Origin: Alphaproteobacteria bacterium
GTDB taxonomy: Bacteria > Pseudomonadota > Alphaproteobacteria > Puniceispirillales > Puniceispirillaceae
Direction of reading: 5' to 3'
Length of the DNA stretch: 10,316 nt
Assembly: GCA_011524805.1 (NCBI GenBank)
Contig: WTJO01000035.1
Coordinates: forward strand, 1-10,316
Shown: positions 1 through 8,300 of the stretch, piece by piece
Numbering within the stretch: position 1 is the first letter of the stretch
Layout of the letters: each line of letters begins with the position of its first letter
Notes under the pieces: generated by a model
What the model saw: the letters and a program-made list of their open reading frames with translations, nothing else
The model's database searches: none
Told to the model about the DNA's origin: nothing
Translations under genes and position numbers: made by a program

Positions 1-53
1 AGCTGTACCAGATATTGTCATCTGTGTATTCTGCGCCATATAAATTATCATGA
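1..53 (+). CDS. possible 3' end of an upstream gene (partial)
   Basis: Frame 3 is open from the window edge to a TGA at 51-53 and reads LYQILSSVYSAPYKLS. This stop overlaps the ATG of the next gene in an ATGA arrangement, typical of translationally coupled genes. The next gene has no visible Shine-Dalgarno sequence, which fits coupling. Sixteen residues are too few to name a family. Frame 2 is also open up to a TAA at 41-43, so the frame choice is uncertain. This stretch could equally be plain upstream intergenic DNA. Confidence 0.3.
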   Translation, partial: LYQILSSVYSAPYKLS

Positions 54-1210
54 GCGAAAACAGCCAGCCTGAACAGATTGTCATCGAAACATGCCAGACG
101 CTGGCAGACGTGCCTGCCACAGCATGGAACGCTCTGAATAGCCAGAAACATCCGTTTACAAGCTATGAATTCCTATATGCCCTTGAGAAAAGTGGGTCTG
201 TTGGTGGCGATTCTGGCTGGGATCCGCTTTATATACTGGCAAAAGACAGGGATGGCACGCTGGTAGGCGGTCTGCCACATTATCTTAAATATCACTCTTA
301 CGGCGAATATGTATTTGACCATGGCTGGGCAAATGCGTTTGAACGGGCAGGCGGAACATATTATCCCAAATTGCTGGGGGCTGTGCCATTTACGCCTGTG
401 CCCGGACCACGCCTGCTGGTAAAAGGAGAAGATGACAGGCTGGCCACGCAAATTCTTGGCGCCATCGAGACGCTGTTGATGCAGAATAACCTTTCATCTG
501 CGCATCTGAATTTTATTACCCCGCAAGATAGGCACCGGCTTGAAGAGCGCGGCTGGCTTATCAGAAAAGGGCTGCAATTTCACTGGCATAACCAGAATTA
601 CCAGAATTTTGACAGTTTTCTAGACCAGCTATCATCACGCAAACGCAAAAATATACGCAAAGAACGCCAAAGCCTGTCTGACAGGGGCATCGAGTTTCAA
701 CAGCTTACCGCAGAAGCTATCACCCCTGCTCACTGGGACAGCTTTTATCAGTTCTATCTATCTACCATTGAACGCAAATGGGGTGGTGCCTATCTTACGG
801 AAGATTTTTTTCACCAGATCGGCAAGATGATGGCAGACAGAATTTTGCTGGTTTTTGGATATCAGGAAGGCCGGCAAATTGCCGCCGCGCTGAATTTTAT
901 CGGTAATGATACCTTATATGGGCGCAACTGGGGATGTTCGGTTGATATTCCCAATCTGCATTTTGAGACCTGTTACTATCAGGCAATTGAGTTTGCCATC
1001 TCGCATGGGCTAGACAAGGTAGAGGCAGGCGCACAGGGATTCCACAAAGTCCAGCGCGGCTATATACCTTGCTATACCTATTCAGCCCATATGCTTTCCC
1101 ATCAGGGCATGAGCGAGGCAGTACAGCGCTTTTTACGGCAGGAAAATGCACAAATAATACATGAAGCAGAAGCGATAGGCGCGGCCAGCCCCTATCGCCA
1201 GTCCGGATAG
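50..1210 (+). CDS. COG3146 (DUF482) FemAB/GNAT-like protein
   Basis: This is a 386-residue cytosolic protein of the COG3146 family, often labelled 'peptidoglycan biosynthesis protein' or 'GNAT family N-acetyltransferase'. Its true reaction and substrate are not established. Family hallmarks are visible: HPFTSYEFL (34-42), GEYVFDHGWANAFERAGG (85-102), PKL followed by VPFTPVPGPRLL (106-123), a basic SSRKRKNIRKER segment (195-206), GRNWG (291-295), FETCYYQAI (305-313) and EAGAQGFHKVQRGY (325-338). Length is normal for the family, and I see no signal peptide or membrane segment. The ATG at 50 is the only sensible start. It lacks a Shine-Dalgarno sequence but overlaps an upstream stop (ATGA), suggesting coupling. 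It converges on clpA with 14 bp between stops. I recall COG3146 genes near clpA in other alphaproteobacteria, which makes a role beside ClpS/ClpA conceivable. Family assignment is strong; function is inferred only. Confidence 0.88.
   Translation: MSENSQPEQIVIETCQTLADVPATAWNALNSQKHPFTSYEFLYALEKSGSVGGDSGWDPLYILAKDRDGTLVGGLPHYLKYHSYGEYVFDHGWANAFERAGGTYYPKLLGAVPFTPVPGPRLLVKGEDDRLATQILGAIETLLMQNNLSSAHLNFITPQDRHRLEERGWLIRKGLQFHWHNQNYQNFDSFLDQLSSRKRKNIRKERQSLSDRGIEFQQLTAEAITPAHWDSFYQFYLSTIERKWGGAYLTEDFFHQIGKMMADRILLVFGYQEGRQIAAALNFIGNDTLYGRNWGCSVDIPNLHFETCYYQAIEFAISHGLDKVEAGAQGFHKVQRGYIPCYTYSAHMLSHQGMSEAVQRFLRQENAQIIHEAEAIGAASPYRQSG
1172..1198. terminator. inverted repeat at the convergent gene ends, possible terminator
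   Basis: An 8-bp perfect stem, GCGATAGG (1172-1179) with CCTATCGC (1191-1198), encloses an 11-nt loop. It lies in the last codons of the COG3146 gene, just beyond the clpA stop on the other strand. Read in the clpA direction it is followed by TTCTGCTT, only a weak U-rich tract. In the other direction there is none. It may slow or end clpA transcription, but it is not a classic intrinsic terminator. Confidence 0.3.
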
Positions 1211-1224
1211 GATAGGCTGCAACG

Positions 1225-3483
1225 TCAGGCTGTTACAGATTTTTTCTGCTTGTCCTTATGTGGCTTGAATTGCAATTTCAGCGCCTTGTCTTTCACCGAA
1301 ATCATCACCAGACCACCCTGTGACAGCTTGCCAAACAGCATTTCATCTGCCAGTGGCTTTTTGATATGTTCCTGTACCACCCGGGCAAGCGGACGCGCGC
1401 CATTACTGGCATCATATCCTCGTTCTGCCAGCCAGTCACAGGCCTCATCGGTCAGCTCAAGCTCTACCTGCCTGTCTGTAAGCTGGGCTTCCAGCTGCAT
1501 CATGAATTTATCAACCACCTTGCGGACTGTCTCGACAGCCAGAGATTCAAACGGAATAACAGCATCCAGCCTGTTTCTGAATTCAGGCGTGAAGGCGCGT
1601 TCAATCGCCTCGCTATCTGCATCAGATTTCAGACCACGCCCGAAACCTATCTGCTGTTTTGACATTTCCGAGGCACCGGCATTTGTGGTCATGATAAGCA
1701 CAACATTTCTGAAATCGACAGATTTGCCATTTGAGTCTGTCAGCTTGCCATGATCCATCACCTGAAGCAGAATATTGAACAAATCAGGATGTGCCTTTTC
1801 AATCTCATCCAGCAACAGCACCGCATGTGGTGTCTGGTCAATCGCATCTGTCAGCAATCCGCCCTGATCAAACCCAACATAGCCCGGAGGGGCGCCGATC
1901 AGTCTGCTAACAGTATGGCGTTCCATATATTCTGACATATCAAAGCGGATCAGCTTCACACCCATAGTTTCAGCCAGCTGACGTGCTGCTTCTGTCTTGC
2001 CAACACCGGTAGGGCCCGAGAACAGATAATTACCTACCGGCTTTTCCGGCTCTCTGAGCCCTGCGCGTGACAGCTTGATAGCCGAGGCGAGCGCAGATAG
2101 CGCCCTGTCCTGACCAAATACCATGCGCCTGAGATCTGTCTCCAGATTTTGCAATACTGTCTTATCGTCACGGCTAACATGTTTTGAGGGGATACGCGCC
2201 ATTGTAGCGATAGTATTTTCAACTTCCTTCTGGCCAATAACCTGTTTTCTTCGTGAGGCTGGCAGAAGATTTTGGGCAGCCGCTGCTTCGTCAATCACAT
2301 CAATCGCCTTATCAGGCAGTTTACGGTCATTTATGTAGCGTGCCGACATTTCAACAGCTGTCTTTAATGCTGCTGCCGTAAAGCGCACTTTATGATGATC
2401 TTCATATTTTGGCTTCAGACCCTGCAATATTTTAATCGCATCAGGCACTGACGGCTCGGTAATATCAATTTTCTGAAACCGTCTGGCCAGGGCACGATCT
2501 TTCTCAAAAAAAGATCTAAATTCCTTATAGGTAGTTGAGCCAATACATTTCAGGTCACCTGACTGAAGTGCCGGCTTTAACAGGTTCGATGCATCCATAG
2601 CCCCACCAGAGGTTGCCCCTGCGCCGATAATTGTGTGAATCTCGTCAATAAACAAAATAGCGCGCTCATCCTGTTCAACCTGTTTCATCACCCCTTTAAG
2701 GCGCTCTTCAAAATCGCCACGATAGCGGGTACCGGCAAGTAGCTGACCCATATCAAGCGCATAGATAACAGCATCTTCCAGCACTGCCGGCACCTGTTTT
2801 GAGACAATACGCAAGGCCAGACCCTCAGCAATGGCTGTCTTGCCAACGCCGGGATCACCAACCAGAAGCGGATTGTTCTTTGTGCGGCGGCATAATACCT
2901 GAATGGTTCTATCCAGCTCTGCACTGCGTCCGATAAGCGGATCAATTTTGCCTTCCCCTGCCTTTTTGTTCAAATCAACAGCGAATTTCAGCAATGCATT
3001 TTCGCCCTGCTCTGCCTCGGCATCCTGCTCGCCATCTGCGCCACGCACAGGCTGGCCTGAACCATGGCTGATATAGGTTACCGCATCCAGCCGTGTCATA
3101 TTCAGGCTTTTCAGGAACCAGACAGCGTGGCTTTCACGCTCAGAGAACATTGCCACCAGTACATTCGCGCCTGTTGCAGAGCCTTTTTCAGATGACTGGG
3201 TGTGAATAATCGCACGTTGCACAACACGCTGAAAACCGGAGGTGGGTTGAACCTCCAACTCTTCTGCGGTGCTGACAATCGAGCTAAGCTCTTCTTCGAT
3301 ATGCGCATTCAGCATATCTTTCAGCTCTTCCACATCAACATTACAGCCTACCAGAACGGCCAGCGCGTCATTATCATCCAGCATGGCCAGCAACAGATGC
3401 TCAAGTGTCGCAAATTCATGCGCATGCTCACCGGCAAGGGCAAGCGCACGTCTGAGGGTATCTTCAAGTTCCTGACTTAGCAT
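1225..3483 (-). CDS. clpA: ATP-dependent Clp protease ATP-binding subunit ClpA
   Basis: ClpA is a hexameric AAA+ unfoldase that threads substrates into ClpP and receives N-degron substrates from ClpS. The 752 residues match the usual length. An N-domain (about 1-140) is followed by an acidic linker and two AAA+ modules. D1 has Walker A GDPGVGKT (209-216), Walker B ILFIDE (276-281), GSTT sensor 1 (315-318) and an arginine-finger region RR near 334-335. D2 has Walker A GPTGVGKT (490-497), Walker B LLLDE (556-560), TTNAG (599-603) and sensor 2 GARPL (695-699). Pore loops are TRYRG (252-256) and GYVG (534-537). The ClpP-docking tripeptide IGF is at 612-614. All catalytic residues look intact. The ATG at 3483 lies 5 nt after the clpS stop. 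Its Shine-Dalgarno AAGGAA (3492-3497) lies inside the end of clpS, so the two genes are one operon. The tail is lysine-rich. Confidence 0.98.
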   Translation of the reverse strand: MLSQELEDTLRRALALAGEHAHEFATLEHLLLAMLDDNDALAVLVGCNVDVEELKDMLNAHIEEELSSIVSTAEELEVQPTSGFQRVVQRAIIHTQSSEKGSATGANVLVAMFSERESHAVWFLKSLNMTRLDAVTYISHGSGQPVRGADGEQDAEAEQGENALLKFAVDLNKKAGEGKIDPLIGRSAELDRTIQVLCRRTKNNPLLVGDPGVGKTAIAEGLALRIVSKQVPAVLEDAVIYALDMGQLLAGTRYRGDFEERLKGVMKQVEQDERAILFIDEIHTIIGAGATSGGAMDASNLLKPALQSGDLKCIGSTTYKEFRSFFEKDRALARRFQKIDITEPSVPDAIKILQGLKPKYEDHHKVRFTAAALKTAVEMSARYINDRKLPDKAIDVIDEAAAAQNLLPASRRKQVIGQKEVENTIATMARIPSKHVSRDDKTVLQNLETDLRRMVFGQDRALSALASAIKLSRAGLREPEKPVGNYLFSGPTGVGKTEAARQLAETMGVKLIRFDMSEYMERHTVSRLIGAPPGYVGFDQGGLLTDAIDQTPHAVLLLDEIEKAHPDLFNILLQVMDHGKLTDSNGKSVDFRNVVLIMTTNAGASEMSKQQIGFGRGLKSDADSEAIERAFTPEFRNRLDAVIPFESLAVETVRKVVDKFMMQLEAQLTDRQVELELTDEACDWLAERGYDASNGARPLARVVQEHIKKPLADEMLFGKLSQGGLVMISVKDKALKLQFKPHKDKQKKSVTA

Positions 3484-3488
3484 TGCAC

Positions 3489-3812
3489 CTATTCCTTTTC
3501 CAACTGCAATTGAAGCGGATGTTCGTTCTGGCGGGCAAAATCCATTACCTGCGCAGCCTTTGTTTCTGCCACCTCATAACTATACACTCCGCATACACCG
3601 ACACCACGCTGATGCACATGAAGCATAATCTGCTGTGCCATTTCATGATTATGACCAAAAAACCGCTGTAGTACCAGCACAACAAACTCCATCGGCGTGT
3701 AATCATCATTCAGCATAAGCACACGATATAATGATGGTTTTTTTGTTTTCTGGCGGGTTTCCAGCAAAACACCATTATCACCGTTATCTGAATTTTGTCG
3801 TTTATCTGTCAT
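3489..3812 (-). CDS. clpS: ATP-dependent Clp protease adaptor ClpS
   Basis: ClpS binds N-degron substrates and docks on the ClpA N-domain to deliver them. Starting from the ATG at 3812, the protein has 107 residues, typical of the family. A flexible polar N-terminal tail precedes the core LNDDYTPMEFVV, which supplies the N-end-rule pocket (the Asn-Asp-Asp and Thr-Pro-Met residues). Further on are a histidine in MLHVHQRG, CGVYSYEVAETKA, and the C-terminal ENEHPL-like motif QNEHPLQLQLEKE. A TTG two codons upstream (3818) is in frame and could also start translation. Neither start has a clear Shine-Dalgarno sequence, and I prefer the ATG. The TAG stop lies 5 nt before the clpA start, so clpS is the first gene of a clpS-clpA operon. 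Confidence 0.96.
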   Translation of the reverse strand: MTDKRQNSDNGDNGVLLETRQKTKKPSLYRVLMLNDDYTPMEFVVLVLQRFFGHNHEMAQQIMLHVHQRGVGVCGVYSYEVAETKAAQVMDFARQNEHPLQLQLEKE

Positions 3813-3860
3813 AAGCAATTACTGAGAAATATATGTGGCTCGTCTAAAATCTATCTACCT

Positions 3861-3889
3861 ATAATATTGGCACTAAATTTTCATATGAA
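3861..3889 (-). promoter_or_regulatory. candidate sigma70-type promoter for clpS-clpA
   Basis: On the minus strand, TTCATA (3884-3889) and TATTAT (3861-3866) are separated by exactly 17 bp. Transcription would begin near 3854, giving a leader of about 40 nt before the clpS ATG. The match to consensus is moderate and the region is AT-rich, so chance hits are likely. Confidence 0.35.
3880..3889. repeat. 10-bp perfect palindrome TTCATATGAA
   Basis: TTCATATGAA reads the same on both strands and covers the proposed -35 hexamer of the clpS promoter. It could be a half-turn operator for a dimeric regulator. It does not extend beyond 10 bp and may be chance in AT-rich DNA. Confidence 0.3.
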
Positions 3890-3952
3890 CAGTATGTTAC
3901 AAATAATTTTTTATCTGGTGAAGCGGAAAACTAGTCACACAACAATTCTAGC

Positions 3953-4010
3953 AGGACAAAATGCATCTCAATTCTTGCCCTGAGTGCAGAAGACGCTAGA
4001 ATAGGACAAA
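3953..4010 (+). repeat. direct repeat AGGACAAA, two copies 50 bp apart
   Basis: AGGACAAA occurs at 3953-3960 and 4003-4010, a 50-bp period. Each copy is preceded by CTAG at a slightly different distance (CTAG-C-AGGACAAA and CTAG-AAT-AGGACAAA). The second copy falls where transcription from the proposed carboxypeptidase promoter would begin. Its function is unknown. Confidence 0.35.
3975..4002 (+). promoter_or_regulatory. candidate sigma70-type promoter for the carboxypeptidase gene
   Basis: TTGCCC (3975-3980) and TAGAAT (3997-4002) are 16 bp apart. A start near 4009 would give a leader of about 30 nt before the ATG at 4038. No other sigma70-like pair in this gap looked better by eye, and no ribosome-binding site near either candidate start helps decide between them. 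Confidence 0.35.
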
Positions 4011-4037
4011 CCAGACCAGCGAGATGACACATACTTA

Positions 4038-5270
4038 ATGCTATATCTGTCCAGACAAGAACGCATCCTGCCAGCCATGTTGTTTCAGCGGTTCTGTCTT
4101 CCGCTATTGTTTGCATTGATGCTTGTGCCCATGTCTATGTCAGCCCATGCCAATGCGAAATATGCCGCGCTTATCATGGAAGAATCCTCAGGCAAGGTGA
4201 TTTATTCGCGTAATGCAGATAAACAGCTTTATCCTGCCTCGCTAACCAAAATTATGACCCTGTATCTGCTGTTTGAAGCGCTTGAGCAAAAACAGGTCAG
4301 CATGACCACAAAGATGAAGGTCAGCAAGGTGGCGGCCAGCCGTTCACCGTCAAAATTATTTTTGCGTGTGGGCAGCACCATATCTGTTCAGGATGCAATT
4401 TTGGCGCTGGTAACAAAATCTGCCAATGATGTGGCGACAGTTGTATCAGAGCATCTAGGCGGTACAGAGCGCGCATTTGCCAAACAGATGACCCGTAAGG
4501 CCCATGCGCTGGGGATGAGCAGAACCACCTTCAAAAATGCGTCTGGCCTGCCAAATAGGGCGCAAAAAAGCACCGCTCGGGATATGGCAAAGCTGGGGCG
4601 TGCCATCAGACGTGATTTTCCGCAATTTTATCATTTTTTCTCGCGCACCAGCTTTAGCTGGAATGGTCTGAAATTCAAAAACCATAACAGCCTGCTAAGC
4701 CAGTTTTCAGGCACTGACGGCATTAAAACAGGCTTTACAAATGCCTCTGGATTTAATCTGGTGGCCGCAACCGAACGTAATGGCGTGCGATTGATCGGAG
4801 TTGTGTTTGGCGGGCGCACAGGCAAAAGCCGCGATATGCATATGATGAGCCTTCTGAACAAACAGTTTTCCAAGATGAAACCTATTCATGTCAGATCGGC
4901 ACCGCTGCCATCTTTGCCGGCGCCGCGGCCAGCTGTACCGAAATTGCGGCTTACCGCCAAGGCGCCAACGCCGCCTTCTGCTCCGCTTACCACCACAAAG
5001 AAACAACCGACTCAGTGGGTTATTCAGGTAGGTAGCTATACCCGCCGCGTCTCCGCCCATAAGGCCGCGATTAAGGCACGTAGACTTGCGCCCGAGATTC
5101 TGGGCAGAAAAGCGGCAAAACTCAGCATCTCCGAGAAGGGTGGGCTGGCATTATGGCGCGTTCGGTTTGAACAGCTTGATGAAGATCAGGCACGCGAAGC
5201 CTGTGCTGCGCTATTTGTGTCTGTCAAAGCCTGTATTGCCATACCAGCAGATAGTACTGCCAATTCATAA
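4038..5270 (+). CDS. D-alanyl-D-alanine carboxypeptidase (peptidase S11) with SPOR domain
   Basis: This is a periplasmic penicillin-binding protein that removes the terminal D-Ala from peptidoglycan pentapeptides. The 410 residues show an N-terminal signal peptide with hydrophobic core LPLLFALMLV (21-30) and a likely cleavage site after AHA (36-38). The S11 active-site triad is complete: SLTK (68-71), SAN (128-130) and KTG (230-232). The usual PBP5 C-terminal membrane anchor is not seen. Instead a proline-rich linker (about 289-325) leads to a SPOR domain (about 326-402, starting WVIQVGSYT). SPOR domains bind denuded septal glycan, so action at the division site is inferred. The second in-frame ATG at 4077 gives a tidier signal peptide and may be the true start; neither start has a good Shine-Dalgarno sequence. 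It is divergent from clpS and convergent with dnaE2, 56 bp away. Confidence 0.93.
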   Translation: MLYLSRQERILPAMLFQRFCLPLLFALMLVPMSMSAHANAKYAALIMEESSGKVIYSRNADKQLYPASLTKIMTLYLLFEALEQKQVSMTTKMKVSKVAASRSPSKLFLRVGSTISVQDAILALVTKSANDVATVVSEHLGGTERAFAKQMTRKAHALGMSRTTFKNASGLPNRAQKSTARDMAKLGRAIRRDFPQFYHFFSRTSFSWNGLKFKNHNSLLSQFSGTDGIKTGFTNASGFNLVAATERNGVRLIGVVFGGRTGKSRDMHMMSLLNKQFSKMKPIHVRSAPLPSLPAPRPAVPKLRLTAKAPTPPSAPLTTTKKQPTQWVIQVGSYTRRVSAHKAAIKARRLAPEILGRKAAKLSISEKGGLALWRVRFEQLDEDQAREACAALFVSVKACIAIPADSTANS

Positions 5271-5326
5271 TATTAGCCCATAATATCTAGCTGATGGTGA
5301 CCCCGCTCTGTTATCAGCGAAAATTA

Positions 5327-8300
5327 TTAATGAAAATCACGGCTTTTAGGCGTAATTGCCACGCCTGTATCTGGCTGTAGCTTTTCCAGATACTGATCAC
5401 AATTTACCAGCGTTTCAGCGATAAAATGGGTAATTGCCCCCTCACGCTGAACCCTGCCAACAATGCCCATCAAATGCGTACCCAACAATGCAGAACGATG
5501 CGATAATGTCAGATGGTGCCAGACAATTACATTGACCGAACCCTGCCCATCTTCAATGGTTACAAAGACTGTGCCCTTGGCTGTGCCCGGGCGCTGGCGC
5601 ATGGTCACCAGCCCTGCAAGCCGTAATCGCCGTCCATCTTTATAATGTGCTATCTCGGAACAGGGCAGCCAGCCAGCCTGTCTTAGTGCGCCGGCAAGCA
5701 CATCAACAGGATGCGCTTTTAAGGACAGGCCGGTGGCATGATAATCCTGTGACAGCTTCTCGCCAATCTCTGCTGTGGGTAACTGGTGCTGGCTGGTATC
5801 ATTATCTGGTGCAGATATATCAGCAAATAATGGTAGTTGGTGATGACGCTGGCGTGCCAGCTTTTTTATCTGCCAGCCTGCCTGACGTGCATCAAGGCCA
5901 AGGCTGATAAAGGCATCTGCGGCGGCCAGTGCCTGTAATGCCTGAACAGATATATCCGCGATAGTGATTAGTGACTGGACTGTCTGATATGCCGACAGAC
6001 GGGCGGCGGCTAGCCTGCCAGCTTCATCTTTCGCCAGCCCTTTGACAAGCCTGAGGCCAAGCCGTAGCGCATGGCGTGAATGGCTGGTAGGCTCAAGGGT
6101 GGAGTCCCATTCAGAATAATTCACATCAACAGGCCGTACCTCAACCCCGTGGCTACGCGCATCAGCAACAAGCTGTGCCGGCCGGTAGAATCCCATAGGC
6201 TGGGCATTTAGCAATGCGCAGCAAAATATTTCAGGATAATGACATTTTAGCCACGCAGATACATAGACAAGCAGGGCAAAGCTGGCGGCATGGGATTCAG
6301 GAAAACCATAGGTGCCAAACCCTTCTATCTGCTTAAAACAGCGTCTGGCAAATTCAGGATCATAGCCGCGCTCTATCATGCCTTCGACCATTTTATGATA
6401 GAAACGGTGAATATCGCCATTCTTCTTAAAGGTGGCCATTGCCCGCCTAAGCTGGTCTGCTTCTGCCCCTGTAAAGCCTGCCCCCACAATGGCAATTTTC
6501 ATGGCCTGTTCCTGAAATAGCGGTACTCCAAGGGTACGTTCAAGCACATCACGTAATTCTACTGACGGATACTCAACCTGTTCACGACCTGCGCGCCGCC
6601 GCAAATAGGGATGAACCATGTCACCCTGAATAGGGCCAGGCCGCACAATTGCAACCTGCACAATCAGATCATGAAAACAGCGCGGCTGAAGACGCGGCAG
6701 CATCGCCATCTGGGCGCGTGACTCAACCTGAAATACGCCAATGGAATCACCCCTGCACAGCATGTCATATGTGGCATTATCCTCAGGCGGGATGGTGGCC
6801 AGACTAAGATTGCGCTGATAATAGGTAGCCAGCAAATGAAACGCGCCCTGAATACAGCTCAGCATACCAAGTGCCAGTACATCAACTTTCAGCAGGCCAA
6901 GCGCATCCAGATCATCTTTGTCCCATTCGATAATACTGCGTGCTTGCATTGCCGCCGGACGTATCACACATAATTTATCAAGGCTGTCACGCACAATTAC
7001 AAAGCCGCCAACATGCTGTGACAGATGACGTGGAAAACCCTGTATTTCAGCTGCCAGTGAGGTGATATGGCGCAAGGCCCTATCTTCGGGATCAAGCCCT
7101 GCGGCAATAATGGCTTCGGTATCAAAAGTACCTTTTTCGCGCCCCCATACCTGAGCAGACAGGGCTTTTTGTACATCACGGCTAAGCCCGAACGCCTTGG
7201 CAATTTCTACCAACGCGCTACGTCCGCGATAGGTAATGACCGCCGCTGCCAGACCGGCGCGATGCCGGCCATATTGATGATAGATATACTGGATAATTTC
7301 TTCCCGCCTGTGATGTTCAAAATCAACATCAATATCGGGTGGTTCATTTCTAGTCTCGCTAATAAAGCGTTCTAGCAGAGGTGCCGAACGTTCTGGATCA
7401 ACTGCCGTAATAAACAGACAGTAACAGACTGCCGAATTTGCTGCCGACCCGCGCCCCTGACACAGAATATTGCGTGAGCGCGCAAAGCGTACAATATCAA
7501 ATACAGTCAGGAAAAAAGGTGCATAATCCAGCTTTTCAATCAGTGCCATTTCTTTTGCAAGATAGGCCACCACCTTGTCAGGCACGCCATCTGGATAGCG
7601 TTTCCGGCTACCCTGTCTTACCTGAAAGGCCAGTTCCTGCATGGGTGTTCTGTTCTGGCTGGTGATGCTTTCGGGATATTCAAAACTCAGCTCGTCAAGG
7701 CTGAATTGGCATTGATGGGACAGCCTGTCTGCCAGATAGACTGCCTGCTCATATCCCTGCCAGCGCCTGAGCATTTCCTGTGGTGTCAGAATATGACGTT
7801 CGGCATTGCGTGACAACAGATAGCCTGCTTCGGCCAGCGTTGTTTTATGGCGGATACAGCTTAGTATATCTGCTACTGGCCGGCGGCGCGGTACGTGATA
7901 TAGCGCATGTGCCAATGCCACCATGCCAAGCTGTTCTGCTTCGGCATATTTTGCAATACGGGCAAGCCGCTGGCCATCACAGCCATCACGCAGCTGATAG
8001 GCACCTACATAAAGTCTGGCAGAAATAATTGCATTCATCTGCCCCAGATGCGCGGCAAAGCTGTCATCAGGCGAGCTGTCAGGCAGAATAATCACAATCG
8101 TATCAGATGACAGGCGGGCAAGCTCGCCCTTATGCATTACAGGCAGAACAGATGCTTTATGCGGCTGTTTCATGGCCGCCGCACTCAATGTCTGGCAGAT
8201 AGTCTCATAGGCTGCGCGTGTCGGGGCATAACATATCACATCATAGCCATCCTGCAGGCGGATATGCACCCCGCAAATAAGCCGGATACCTGCCTGTTTT

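Noticed and set aside
1250..1753. Long open frame on the plus strand inside clpA (also the one at 9047-9565 inside imuB)
   Set aside because: Both are antisense shadows of well-conserved genes. Their translations are low-complexity (Ser/Arg-rich) and resemble no family.
3813..4037. Search for an SOS (LexA) box or a phasin-like gene in the clpS/carboxypeptidase gap
   Set aside because: No GTTC-N7-GTTC pattern is present. No open frame long enough for the phasin gene sometimes found here exists, only tiny frames.
5270..5326. Weak inverted repeats between the convergent carboxypeptidase and dnaE2 genes (ATATTA/TAATAT at 5270-5286; GCTGAT/ATCAGC at 5290-5318)
   Set aside because: The stems are only 6 bp plus G-U pairs, and neither strand has a T-run after them. 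I cannot call them terminators.
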